DNA from: Mortierella alpina
Taxonomy: Eukaryota > Mortierellomycota > Mortierellomycetes > Mortierellales > Mortierellaceae
DNA length: 64,000 nucleotides
Reading direction: 5' to 3'
Assembly (NCBI GenBank): GCA_029449245.1
Contig: JANATF010000014.1
Location: forward strand, 17,501 to 81,500
Part shown: positions 42,984-52,498 of the stretch, piece after piece
How the letters are laid out: each line of letters opens with the position of its first letter
How positions within the stretch are numbered: the stretch's first letter is position 1
Notes under the pieces: model-generated
Databases searched by the model: none
Seen by the model: only the letters and a program-made list of their open reading frames with translations
What the model was told of the DNA's origin: nothing
Program-made: the position numbers and the translations under genes

Positions 42984-44920
42984 TTACCGTGCTTTTTTCT
43001 GGTTCTGCTCGCGCGCTTCCCGAACGACCGCGTGGACATCGTTATGTATGCCTGTCTTATATGCAGCATGCGTCCACAATTCCAATCTTCGCTGCGCCGT
43101 GTCTGTCCAATCTGCCCCGATGGGTCCCAAGCAAAAGGGCCCATTAGAATCAAAGCCATCCAGTTCCCAAACATAATCCCCAAATGGCACAATCAACACG
43201 ACATGGTTTCCGTCGACCACCATGTCGCCGACATCCTCCAGAGCAACGTCAGTAGCCCTTTGATTGCAAAGAAGGTAGTGATGAAAAGACTTCAGGACCA
43301 TGTTTGTCTCAATTGATGTCTTCTGATCAAAGTTAAGTTATCAATGAGTAAGTGTAGCCTTCACACTAATCTTCCAATCGTCCTTCAAGTACCTTACCTC
43401 AAGCGCATCGCTGTTGATATCGTCAATAATTTTCTTCGTCGTTGGGGAGGATCCAAAGTTCGCTACAAAGTTAAAAAGTGCCATCGTACAACAGAGCCCA
43501 TCTTCCGTCTACCATTCACACCATCAGCCATATGATCCGAACACTGCCGACCAATAAACATAATTGCTCAATGCACTGCAGCGTACCTGAAGAAAGCATG
43601 TCGGTTTTTGAACATTCCCTGGCGGCTGATAAACGACGATGTTGCTGGTTGGATAACGGTCACTTTCAATGTCCCTGTCCAACACACGACGGCTTTGCTT
43701 CGCTGAGGGGGAATCGCCTTTGACCCGCTTGCGCATGATTTGTCTCGTCTTGTATGAGTTGTTGTAACAAACAACGTACGCGACATGGTCTCGCCTCCTT
43801 GCACTTGATTCGTTTTCGCAGACAAGGACTTTTTCAGTCAATCTAAACGGCTCCATCATCCAAAAGAACCAATTGTTCACATATACTAGAGGAGTGTTAA
43901 ACAACGCAATTATTCCCATTACAGAGATTCTTCGTCGATAGACTCTTACCTGGGTCATAGAAACCCTCTTTCCACTCGTTCGTGAGAGGCAGACCACGTA
44001 AAAGATCAGTCGTGTCAATTTCTGACCTGCACTGAACGAAATACAAAGTTCATCACGTCAGTATTGATGATATTTCTGGTCGCGGCCATTTCTCAGGTTT
44101 AAATCCTTACCACAGATATAACCTTCTCAGCCTCAGATCGATCTACATCGAGTTGTTCGAAGAATCTCTCATGCACGCGATCGTGGACCAGAGTGGCAAG
44201 TTGCATTTGTATAGCCGTGTCCCCTTTGTCCTCACTGTTTCTTTGCTCAAAGTATACTTCCATTCCATCCTTCAGGATCCTGGTGCAGTCATCGTATGTC
44301 CAATGCTCCATGATATCATCGATTGCCCGGTTGAACCGACCAACTCTCATCAGTTCCAGAACAGTGCGCAGCTTTGCAATGCCTCCTGCTCTTGATGACG
44401 TTTGCCGACACTGATCAATGTTTTTCACCATCTCCGTCACAAGAAGTCGCTTCAACAGCGTGCGTTTCGTGTCGTCGTAAACCGACTTTGCATCCCCTTC
44501 GACGTAGGCTGCCCCAGGCGATTCCAAATTCTGTCGACCACAACGATGGACGACTCCATTGACTCTGATGGCGTAATTGATCTTGCCTCTGATCATTTCA
44601 GTCAACTGATTCATGCTTCGCTGCGGTTGATCATTGCTGAGCGTCGGTTGGAGAGCCTCCTGTAACAACTCCGAAAGTCGGGGTACGCACTTGAATTTTT
44701 TCTCAAGATAACGCCTCAGCGAATTGGCCTTTGCAGCTTCTGGGGCGCTCCTGAATCTTGACACCCTGTCGTATGTTGATTCTGCATTGCGTCGTACGGC
44801 AATCGAGTTGTCGCTAAGTGTACAATCAGCAATATGTATTTTGTTACGCAAAGGCTGAATGTCTGTGTTGATTCGCTTGGATCCTTCCATTTTCATGTGT
44901 GCTGAGCTGATGGTGTCCAA
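42984..44920 (-). CDS. Ubiquitin C-terminal hydrolase (peptidase C12) with novel N-terminal region
   Basis: Five exons on the minus strand: 44111-44920, 43950-44031, 43885-43587, 43508-43398, 43322-42984; all GT-AG, all phases join, 546 aa. The ~270-residue first exon is not recognised (helical, charged; EKKFKCVPRLSELLQEAL). The rest follows the UCH fold in order: an N-terminal segment (DLLRGLPLTNEW), the active-site block LQTEDGLCCTMALFNFVANF with the nucleophile Cys in CCTMAL, and DGNHVVLIVP with the catalytic His. Then comes VWELDGFDSNGPFCLGP with the Asp and a YUH1-like continuation. UCH enzymes remove small adducts from the ubiquitin C-terminus. The whole triad is present, so activity is plausible. 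An insert between the first two UCH blocks (CYNNSYKTRQIMRKRVKG) is rich in basic residues. No single reading frame reveals this gene. Confidence 0.83.
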
Positions 44921-45335
44921 TGGGCAATGCCATTTTGCATGGCTTCAGATGACGTAACAGTATGAAAATCGTATGTGTTCCGTGGAATTTGTAGAGATCG
45001 CTTGCCTTTCGGGAAAAATTTGACCAAGATTTGGAAGCGGGCGGGAATCGAACCTGGGTTGTGAATTAGCCCTAACCCATAAAGCAATTGGTTACCTCCA
45101 ATACGTCAACCTCCTTATTTCCCTCTTCCCTTACTTCCTTCGACCGTGAGTTCCTCCATCCCTTATTTCCCTTGCGTCCCTTCGCATGCCCCTGCGTATA
45201 GCTTTCCTCGGCACACTGCCCCTTGAACCGAGCCGTCGTAGCTACTTCCACTCGTCATCAAAGCTCCTTAATGTCACGCGGTTCCTCAGAATGTTCCACG
45301 ATATGATGTGTTTTTGTTGCGCCCTTTGCGTTTTT
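44921..45335. promoter_or_regulatory. Upstream region of the UCH gene
   Basis: About 415 bases with pyrimidine-rich tracts (45110-45190). A tRNA-like B-box (GGTTCGATTCC on the minus strand, near 45040-45050) is present, but I could not fold a credible tRNA around it. Confidence 0.45.
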
Positions 45336-46747
45336 ACTGTCAATGTAGCGTACGCTACCCCTGTATCATTCTTTGTCCATTTGACGGCCCTGTCACTGTC
45401 TGCCCGAACCCAGGATCCCCGCGACAACATTTGTAGGTACTTGGTTATTTATTTCAACTACTCAATGACAACGCAGTTCAAAATAATTCTTAATCATCCT
45501 GGAGATTATGCATCTAGTTCCTCGGCGTGTTGCATCCACTTGTTGATTTTAGCCATCCTGTCGTTGAAATCCCGAAGATGTCTGCGTGATACCTTTGCTG
45601 TTTTCTCAAGATTTTTAAGCATGCTATGCGATGCCTGTTCTCTTGCTGGTCCAAAAAGCTCGATAGAGTTTTGAAGCAAGTCCAAAGTCGCACGTCGTTT
45701 GTCTTTGTTGAGCCTGCGGATGGCATCTTGAGCTTGGTAAATCAAATGAAGGCGCTCTGATAACTCGCGTCTCTCTTGATCAGTAAAGCAGATCTTCTCC
45801 GTAGAAGATGACTTGCTATATTGTTCAGGGGGGCTGCCACTGTCTCCATCCATGAAGGCAGTGATGCGCCTGAGTTTTCGAGCCGCAGCATGGTTGGAGG
45901 ATTCGGGGGCGCCTTGCTCGCTGTAATCACTGGCTTCGTCAGCGGTGGTGGAGTCCACTGATTGATCGCGGTGCTCCTTCTGAGGAGGGAAGCAGACCCT
46001 CTTGGTAGAAGACGCTGGACGAGATGAGCATGGAATGATGTCTTGTTCTGGTGTGTCGCCAGTGTTTTCTTCCATGAAGGAAAAGGTACGTTTGAGTTTG
46101 AGTGTTCGAACCATAACGGCGTCGGAGGGATCGGGGGTGCGTTGCTCACTCTGATGACTAGCCTCACCAGCGGCGGTAGAGTTCACCGAGTGGTCGTGCT
46201 TGCTTGTCTCGCTTGAAATGATGGCGGCAACACATGGAGCTGGGTCTTGCGCATAGAAATTGACGTCATGCGGTGGTTTGTCCTCAGGCGGGGCTGTTCC
46301 TGATTTCGGAACCGTGGTTAAATCTGGGGAAGGTTGTTGCTTGACTTGATCAGAGATGGAGGACTTGACTGGAGGAACGTAGTCTAGTTGGAGTGTTTCG
46401 ATGTCCCAGGCGGATAATAGTGCAAGTGAATTCGGGGTGGTGGCTTGATTTCGAGCATGATCTTGGTCTTGCTGGCATTCTGGAGCGCCACTGTTCTCGA
46501 TGACGATGTGAATGTAGCCCTCAGATGGAGGGTTCGGAAATATAGCAGAAAGACGATCCGTCGACATGAGGAGCTTCTTCTCTATGCCATTGATATCGGA
46601 AAGCAGGACCACTTTGTCCTGATGAGACGCTTCATCGATCAGGACCCTCCAAAGCCTGAGGCTGATTGCCTCGATGTTCTTGAAGAGCTGAAACTGCTTA
46701 GTCTTGATGCTGGTCTTGAGGTCATCAACAGTAAACCCGTTAGAGAT
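45336..46747 (-). pseudogene. CRN-header gene, copy 1 (5' truncated)
   Basis: Near-duplicate of 52499-53911. It encodes the C-terminal ~370 residues of the intact paralogue (from VVLLSDINGIEKKLL to KWMQHAEELDA). The CRN header is only partly present, because homology stops at 46747 inside the header (after the codons for GFTVDD upstream), and unrelated sequence follows. The open frame 45506-46612 is otherwise undamaged, so a shortened protein could be made. The duplication also includes about 170 bases of 3' flank. Confidence 0.88.
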
Positions 46748-46983
46748 GCATTTTTACTATAGGTTTGACCTATGGCCATTGACTGAGATCCAACGAGCAG
46801 CCGCGCCCAGTTAGCCTCCGCATTTCCTGTCGGGGACAGTTGTGCTCTTCCAATAACTACCCTCAAATGGACGATTCCTCAACGTCTGCAGCTACCAGAC
46901 CAGTATGCAGTTCACTTGCGCACAAATCCCATGTAACTCTAGCACTAAGTGAAGTCCTGATTTTATGTAGTTATCCAGCCTTT

Positions 46984-47108
46984 GGCGAGGACTCCATATG
47001 TGTAATCTTCTTTTAATGATGATTGCTCGAAACCTCCAGAAATGAAATAAAGTGAAGCTAGACTGAACTATTTGTACTCGGTGGGAGCCCTACTGGAACT
47101 GCATCTTC
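46984..47108 (+). repeat. DIRS left inverted terminal repeat
   Basis: 125 bp beginning GGCGAGGACTCCATATGTG and ending CTGGAACTGCATCTTC; reverse complement of 51091-51215 with no mismatch that I can see. Confidence 0.95.
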
Positions 47109-47157
47109 TTTTCGTTCGCTCGGAACACTCATCCGCACCTAGAGTAGTATCACACCT

Positions 47158-48099
47158 ATGTCCTCTTCATCTTCCTCCCCTCATGATCCCATCGCTTCCC
47201 TTCTTCAAAGCGACGACTTTAAGTCTGCTATGCGATCCATGCTTCGCGAGGCCCTGGCTTCAACGCCCCTTGACCAGGACCCTCCTCAGCGGGATGAGCA
47301 AGTCGCTCCCCCAGCTGTCACCGAACTATACACACCTTCATCCAAGGAACGCGAGCATTGTCCTGGGATCTGGCCAGATGATCCACGCACCTTCTTTCGC
47401 AGACCAGTCTCTGCTGAGGACTGGAACAACCAACTTCGCCGCTACCCCAAAAACACGCGCGTTTTGTACGACCCTCCTGTCCTCCCAGCAGTCGTGCAGT
47501 GTTCTTCCACGTTCAAAGCCCATGACGGACAGCTGGCGAAGCTTCAGGGCGACATTGCACATCTCACTCGCCCCATCGACCAACTTATTCACCAAGTCCT
47601 TTCGGCTAACGATGTACCAGAAGAGAGTGAGGAGCTTTTTATCAACTTTGCCAACCATATGCGCGAGCAGCTGGAGCTTCTGGCGAGCAAGGTTACTTCG
47701 ATCCGCATGGACAACCTGCGCAAGGAAAAAGGACTCCCAGTATCAGACTCGCCTCATTTGCTCATCGACCCTCAGTCTTTCAACGAGCAGCTCAAGACCG
47801 CCAAAGCTCTCTCAGCAGCTTTCGCACCCCCGAAGTCGACCAGCAGCAGCAGCTTCAACCGTCGGGGCAAGTCGGGCAAGCAGGACCAACAACAACGGTC
47901 CCACAAATACTCCGACAAGAAAAGTAACTCCGACAAGCACGGTTACAGTCGCCGAAAGAACTCAGGCGACCAGAGCGATGACGACAGCGACCGCGGCCGT
48001 CACAGGTCTTCTTTTTACAGGGAAAAAGGAAAAGACACCAGGAGGGACAGTCGCCACCGAGGACGCAGCAACACCCGCAGGTCCTCGGACCGACAGTAG
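47158..48099 (+). CDS. DIRS ORF1, Gag-like protein (313 aa)
   Basis: First long frame after the left repeat. The N-terminal half has helical segments (SDDFKSAMRSMLREAL, RPIDQLIHQVLSAN). The C-terminal ~100 residues are very rich in Ser, Arg, Lys and Asp (KSGKQDQQQRSHKYSDKKSN), typical of a nucleic-acid-binding tail. Its position matches the Gag-like ORF1 of DIRS elements; no zinc knuckle is seen. Confidence 0.85.
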   Translation: MSSSSSSPHDPIASLLQSDDFKSAMRSMLREALASTPLDQDPPQRDEQVAPPAVTELYTPSSKEREHCPGIWPDDPRTFFRRPVSAEDWNNQLRRYPKNTRVLYDPPVLPAVVQCSSTFKAHDGQLAKLQGDIAHLTRPIDQLIHQVLSANDVPEESEELFINFANHMREQLELLASKVTSIRMDNLRKEKGLPVSDSPHLLIDPQSFNEQLKTAKALSAAFAPPKSTSSSSFNRRGKSGKQDQQQRSHKYSDKKSNSDKHGYSRRKNSGDQSDDDSDRGRHRSSFYREKGKDTRRDSRHRGRSNTRRSSDRQ

Positions 48100-48236
48100 G
48101 AGGACGCATCCATCGACATGCGTCCGCCTGGCAAGGGCTTTCGCTAGATCCGGAGATCAGGGATATCATCAAAGATGGATACAGGATACCCTTCATCAAG
48201 GACCCCCCGACAGCACCCTTCCCCAAACACGACCCA

Positions 48237-49958
48237 GTGCTGGCGAAGGACGACATGGATGCGCTGGACAAGGAGGTGTCCGCTTTGCTAACCAAGGGAT
48301 CTATCGAGTTAGCGACATCGCCAGGTTTTTCAAGCCGTCTCTTCTGTATCCCAAAGAAGACTGGCGACCTGCGTCCAGTACTCAACCTTCGACCACTGAA
48401 CGCGTATATCGCCCAACGACACTTCAAGATGGAGACGTTAGGGGCGATCACGACGGCGATCCGCAGGAACGACTACATGACTTCGCTCGACCTGCAGGAC
48501 GCGTTTCACCACGTCTCGATCAACAAGAACTTCAGGAAATACCTTCAGTTTCGATGGAGAGGCAAAAACTACCAGTTCAAGGTGTTGCCATTTGGCCTGT
48601 CGCTGGCGCCACTTGTGTTCACGAAAGTTCTGCGCCCTGTGTTGAAGTGGGCACGGGCCAGAGGGATCAGGATATTCGCATACCTCGACGATCTCCTGAT
48701 TGCCGCGTCATCGAAGGAGCAGGCACTAAAGGACACTGCTCTGGTTCAGGACAAACTGAAGGAGCTGGGTTTTCTGGTCAAGCTCTCGAAGTCGCAGCTC
48801 GTACCGACTCAGAAGATTCAGCACCTTGGATTCATCATCGACTCGACCAACATGACCCTGTCAGTGCCTGGCGACAAGATCAGGGACGTGCGCAGGGAGG
48901 CATCCAAAATGGTCAACAAGGGAGCAGCGACGGTGAGACAGCTCTCATCTTTCATCGGCAAGACGAATGCGATGACCGCAGCGATCTTTCCAGCGCGCCT
49001 GCGATCACAGCATCTGCTCCAGTTGAAGAACGCCTCTCTGGCAACGGGAAAGCAGTGGACCGACACGGTGGATCTCACAGCGAAGGCGAAGGAAGACCTT
49101 CTCTGGTGGAAGACGGGGCTTCAGACATGGAATGGACAGTGCTGGATACCGCCTCAGACAGCGATGGACGTCTACACGGACGCATCGGACTCGGGATGGG
49201 GCATCGTGATCGGGAACCAGTGGTGGTCAGGATTATGGTCGAAGCATCAGCATCGTCAACACATCAATGTCAAGGAATTGCTTACGGTCCTCATGGCAAC
49301 GGACCTCCCGGAGTGCAAGGGCAAGACCCTGAACATCATATGCGACAACACGTCAACCATCGCATACATCAATCGCTTCGGCGGCACTCGATCACCCGAG
49401 TTGCTACATTGGGCAACGAAGCTCTGGGACAGGTGCCTCAGGACGGGCACACGCCTCAAGACGACGTACATCCCCTCGTCCTTCAATCCAGCAGACGCGC
49501 CTTCACGTCAACTCACAGCTCAGTTGGAATGGTCAATCAGCCAAGACTTCTTCTCACGGATGGATCGGAAGTGGGGACCACACAAGGTGGATCTGTTTGC
49601 GTCGGAGACGAACCACCGCCTTCCACGCTTCATGTCATGGAAGCCTTGCAAGAGGGCAATGGCCTGGGACGCCCTACAACAACCTTGGAAGGGTCTAGGG
49701 CGAGTCTACTGCTGCCCTCCATGGAACCTGATCCCGACAGTGCTCCAGAAGATCCGGCAGGAGAAGGTGGAAGCGACCATCATCACTCCGTTCTGGCGAT
49801 CAGCACTTTGGTTCCCGACGATTCAGGACATGTCATCCAAAGCCCCAATACCGATTCCGAGGGAGGCAGTGCTTCCAGCACCGGGAAACGCACCGGACAT
49901 TTTGCAGAAAAATCCGATGTGGTCGCTCACTGCATGGAGCGTAAGCGGCAGGCGTTAA
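48237..49958 (+). CDS. DIRS reverse transcriptase-RNase H with methylase-like C-terminus (573 aa)
   Basis: RT domain with LDLQDAFHHV, FKVLPFGLSLAPLVF and the catalytic FAYLDDLLIA near residue 148. RNase H starts at DVYTDASDSGWG near 310, with VKELLTVL and CDNTSTIAYI, and ends near FNPADAPSR. The last ~150 residues (VDLFASETNHRLPRF, VYCCPPWNLIPTVL) fit the DNA N6-methyltransferase-like domain of DIRS1-group elements, with PPW as the motif-IV relic. The end overlaps the recombinase start by 25 bases. The frame is uninterrupted. Confidence 0.95.
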   Translation: MLAKDDMDALDKEVSALLTKGSIELATSPGFSSRLFCIPKKTGDLRPVLNLRPLNAYIAQRHFKMETLGAITTAIRRNDYMTSLDLQDAFHHVSINKNFRKYLQFRWRGKNYQFKVLPFGLSLAPLVFTKVLRPVLKWARARGIRIFAYLDDLLIAASSKEQALKDTALVQDKLKELGFLVKLSKSQLVPTQKIQHLGFIIDSTNMTLSVPGDKIRDVRREASKMVNKGAATVRQLSSFIGKTNAMTAAIFPARLRSQHLLQLKNASLATGKQWTDTVDLTAKAKEDLLWWKTGLQTWNGQCWIPPQTAMDVYTDASDSGWGIVIGNQWWSGLWSKHQHRQHINVKELLTVLMATDLPECKGKTLNIICDNTSTIAYINRFGGTRSPELLHWATKLWDRCLRTGTRLKTTYIPSSFNPADAPSRQLTAQLEWSISQDFFSRMDRKWGPHKVDLFASETNHRLPRFMSWKPCKRAMAWDALQQPWKGLGRVYCCPPWNLIPTVLQKIRQEKVEATIITPFWRSALWFPTIQDMSSKAPIPIPREAVLPAPGNAPDILQKNPMWSLTAWSVSGRR

Positions 49959-50926
49959 TGGCAATGGGCGCTGATGACTCAGTCATCGCCATGTGGGACA
50001 ACAACAAGGCTCACAAACGCACCTTGAATCAACGCGCAGGATCTCAGCTTCAGTACATCCGGTGGGCACTGGCGCGAGATATCGATCCTCTCACCCCAAG
50101 CGCCGCCAATCTTCTCAACTTCTTGGTTTCGGGAGTGGCATTGGGCAGGTGGTCAGAGTCGACAACGGCCACCTACAAATCGCAGATCATTCAACTCTAT
50201 GATGATCAGTCGGTATTTCAGACAGAGCTGTTCAAGAGCTCGATGCGGATGCTTCAGACCCGCACCATTACCGACTTCAAGGCACTGGACCTCGACCTTT
50301 CCCCAGCGATTCGTTACTTGGAGGCCTTGCCAGAAAACGCTCTGCTATCCTTAGAGCAGATCACGACCAAGCTTTGCTGGCTCTTGGCCGTAGTGGGAAT
50401 GTTTCGTGGTGACGACATTGCCTGCATTGACATTGCAAACGAGCACTTTCGTGTGACCCAGCAAGTGGCGATTTTGCCAGTGGTCCTGCCAAAAGAGAAG
50501 CGCCGCCATGGACGGATCCGCAAGTTCACTACCATTCAAGCGCATCCGAACGCCGCTTTATGCCCGGTGGCAACACTACGAGAATACATCTCACGCCTGC
50601 CACCCGAAGATGACCTTGTGCCCCACCGCAAGGACCCGGACGTGCTCATCCGCCCGTTGGTGCGCGACCGACGCAACCCTCTCAATGCAGTCGGTCCTGA
50701 CACCATCAATAGGCACATCGGCTCGATCACTGATCTCCTCGAGCGACCTGCCTCCTCCACCCGTCCTCGTGCGCGAGCCATCGGTGCCTCAGCCGCGTAC
50801 AAGAACGGTGCCCCCAAGGACGACATTGTGGTGCAAGCCAATTGGTCGTCGTCTGTGATGTTCGACAGCTTCTACAGATTGAGTGGAACCACTGCCACCA
50901 ATTTTTCGACCGCTGTCCTGCCCTGA
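49934..50926 (+). CDS. DIRS tyrosine recombinase (~330 aa)
   Basis: Starts at the first local Met (MERKRQALMAMG), overlapping the RT stop. It shows an N-terminal core-binding-like region (WALARDIDPLTPSAANLLNFL) and catalytic domain residues: Arg in GMFRGDDI, the second Arg block RPRARAIGASAAY, and the Tyr nucleophile in SVMFDSFYRLS. The enzyme would insert circular element DNA into the target. The same frame is open upstream to 47072, across the other two ORFs; whether this extension is translated is unclear. Confidence 0.92.
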   Translation: MERKRQALMAMGADDSVIAMWDNNKAHKRTLNQRAGSQLQYIRWALARDIDPLTPSAANLLNFLVSGVALGRWSESTTATYKSQIIQLYDDQSVFQTELFKSSMRMLQTRTITDFKALDLDLSPAIRYLEALPENALLSLEQITTKLCWLLAVVGMFRGDDIACIDIANEHFRVTQQVAILPVVLPKEKRRHGRIRKFTTIQAHPNAALCPVATLREYISRLPPEDDLVPHRKDPDVLIRPLVRDRRNPLNAVGPDTINRHIGSITDLLERPASSTRPRARAIGASAAYKNGAPKDDIVVQANWSSSVMFDSFYRLSGTTATNFSTAVLP

Positions 50927-50941
50927 TTTGTTCTCTGGAGC

Positions 50942-51042
50942 CACATATGGAGTCCTCGCCAAAGGCTGGATAATGTATCAGCGTAGCCGAATAATATGAA
51001 GGCTTAAGCATATTATCCGACTACGGCGAGGACTCCATATGT
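50942..51042. repeat. DIRS internal complementary region
   Basis: Reads as the reverse complement of the left end (CACATATGGAGTCCTCGCCAAAGGCTGGATA) fused to that of the right end (ATGTATCAGCGTAGCCG and onward). In DIRS replication models this region serves as template to join both ends into a circle. Confidence 0.95.
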
Positions 51043-51090
51043 CCCGCCCTTTTTCCCGCCCAAGTCCTTCCTCGTTGTCGCTCACGAGTC

Positions 51091-51215
51091 GAAGATGCAG
51101 TTCCAGTAGGGCTCCCACCGAGTACAAATAGTTCAGTCTAGCTTCACTTTATTTCATTTCTGGAGGTTTCGAGCAATCATCATTAAAAGAAGATTACACA
51201 TATGGAGTCCTCGCC
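51091..51215 (-). repeat. DIRS right inverted terminal repeat
   Basis: Reverse complement of 46984-47108. It is followed by a 52-base extension (GTAGTCGG...GATACAT) present only at this end and, in complement, in the internal region. Confidence 0.95.
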
Positions 51216-51267
51216 GTAGTCGGATAATATGCTTAAGCCTTCATATTATTCGGCTACGCTGATACAT

Positions 51268-52034
51268 AAATCTTATGAATATTTTTTTTTCATATCCACA
51301 CTGGATGGTGTTTCATGCATGAGTGCAGTATGGGACCCCTGACGTGCTTCTATTGTGGTGAACCAGAAAAACGTCCAAAAGTTGACAGAGGTGATCAAGT
51401 GAGATGGCCAACTTTGAATTGATTCTCCAATGCAATTACGTTCTCGAAATGACCTAGCATACGTCCTGAGTACTCGCAGGAATCCAAGGAATAGTCCAGG
51501 TGAAGGCTGTTTGAAAAGAAACAGATGGCGATGGTGAATCAGAACAATTTGTCGAAATTTGCAATTTATGCAATCACAAATGTCGAGCATTGTATCTTGA
51601 AGCCGATCAAGACCATGAACAACAAGACTAATCATTTCACAAGCCAGAACTTCCAAGTGAATTTTAAAACTCGCAGAAAGAGGCCATTCTATCCTATGGG
51701 ACTGACTCTCCACCGGTGCTGTTCCAGGAATGGGAGCAATACCGAAATGCTCAGTGACCACCTAACATGGACATACATATGAAAATAAGGTTCGGATAGA
51801 CACAGCTTTCAAAAAAAAATATTTCTTGGCATCGTAGTCTATATATAACTGTGGCGGGAAGGTCGTAACGTCCCTGGGTAACTGTGATCAGAGTACTGTG
51901 AAGAAAGGAAGGGTATAAATACCGAGTGACTGTCGCTCGTTTCCTTTTTTTCACTACTCTCCTCAACCACAAACACAACAGCTACAACAACGCACTATCT
52001 CACTCTCCTCAACTAAACACATATAAATCCCGAA
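51268..52034. other. Intergenic upstream of the CFEM-like gene
   Basis: About 770 bases. A minus-strand open frame (51273-51761) shows no recognisable feature. A TATA box lies at its 3' end. Confidence 0.5.
51914..51920 (+). promoter_or_regulatory. TATA box of the CFEM-like gene
   Basis: TATAAAT in GAAGGGTATAAATACCG, about 115 bases before the start codon, with a CT- and CAACA-rich leader between: a standard fungal core promoter spacing. Confidence 0.7.
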
Positions 52035-52466
52035 ATGCGTCTCTCTACCATCCTCGCCGCCTCCACCATGGCCGTACTCTCTGTCGTCTCCGCCCAGTCG
52101 ACGAACCCTGATAATGCAACCATGACCGCCTGCAACCAGTGCATAGAATCGGCCGGAATGGCCGCCGACCCCAGGTGCAAAAAAGTCGTGACCACTGTGG
52201 ATGGCAATGGATCCGCGAGCTATGAGTCCAAGCCCTGCTTGTGTGCATTGAAGTCCAAGAAGAATTGGCTCGATAGCTGTGTGGGTCCCGACAAGTGCAC
52301 AGCCGCCATGAAGGACACCGTTTTGGCAATGATGAGTACTCTTGCTGGTTCGTGTGAGGGCGTCTCTGCTAACAGTACCGCTGGTGCGAGTTTCTGTGGG
52401 GCTTCCCCGGCTAAGGTTGCTACTGCCGGAGCTGCTGCCTTTGCTATTGCCGGTGCCCTCATGTAG
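52035..52466 (+). CDS. CFEM-like GPI-anchored cell-surface protein (143 aa)
   Basis: Signal peptide (MRLSTILAASTMAVLSVVSA) at the N-terminus. The mature part has a Cys pattern close to CFEM domains: CNQC, then C after 11 residues, CLC, C after 11, C after 5, C after 18. The C-terminus is Ser/Ala-rich and ends in a hydrophobic tail (ATAGAAAFAIAGALM) with a plausible GPI attachment site near GASFCGAS. CFEM proteins act at the fungal surface, some in haem/iron binding or host contact; this role is not shown here. The gap before CLC is longer than in typical CFEM. Confidence 0.82.
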   Translation: MRLSTILAASTMAVLSVVSAQSTNPDNATMTACNQCIESAGMAADPRCKKVVTTVDGNGSASYESKPCLCALKSKKNWLDSCVGPDKCTAAMKDTVLAMMSTLAGSCEGVSANSTAGASFCGASPAKVATAGAAAFAIAGALM

Positions 52467-52498
52467 AATTCAGAATACATTCATTTCCAATCTCATAT

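Larger units (their letters stand above)
46972..51267 (+). mobile_element. Complete DIRS-type tyrosine-recombinase retrotransposon (~4.3 kb)
   Basis: Has the full DIRS layout: 125-bp inverted terminal repeats (46984-47108 and 51091-51215), a short left extension, a 52-base right extension, and an internal region (50942-51042) complementary to both outer ends joined together. Three coding frames (gag-like, RT-RNase H-methylase-like, tyrosine recombinase) are intact. No target duplication is seen (TGTAGT left, AAATCT right), as expected for recombinase-mediated integration. Likely recent and possibly active. Confidence 0.95.

Noticed and set aside
45030-45105. tRNA or tRNA-derived SINE on the minus strand (GGTTCGATTCC B-box-like word)
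   Set aside because: The T-arm and acceptor stem do not pair and the A box is poor; I could not build a cloverleaf.
47072-49933. Upstream extension of the DIRS recombinase frame as a separate gene
   Set aside because: It overlaps the gag-like and RT frames that have clear features, and its own translation is low-complexity without motifs. It is kept only as a finding about frame openness.
51273-51761. 162-codon minus-strand open frame as a gene
   Set aside because: No recognisable domain, odd composition, and it overlaps the upstream region of the CFEM-like gene; no splice or promoter support.
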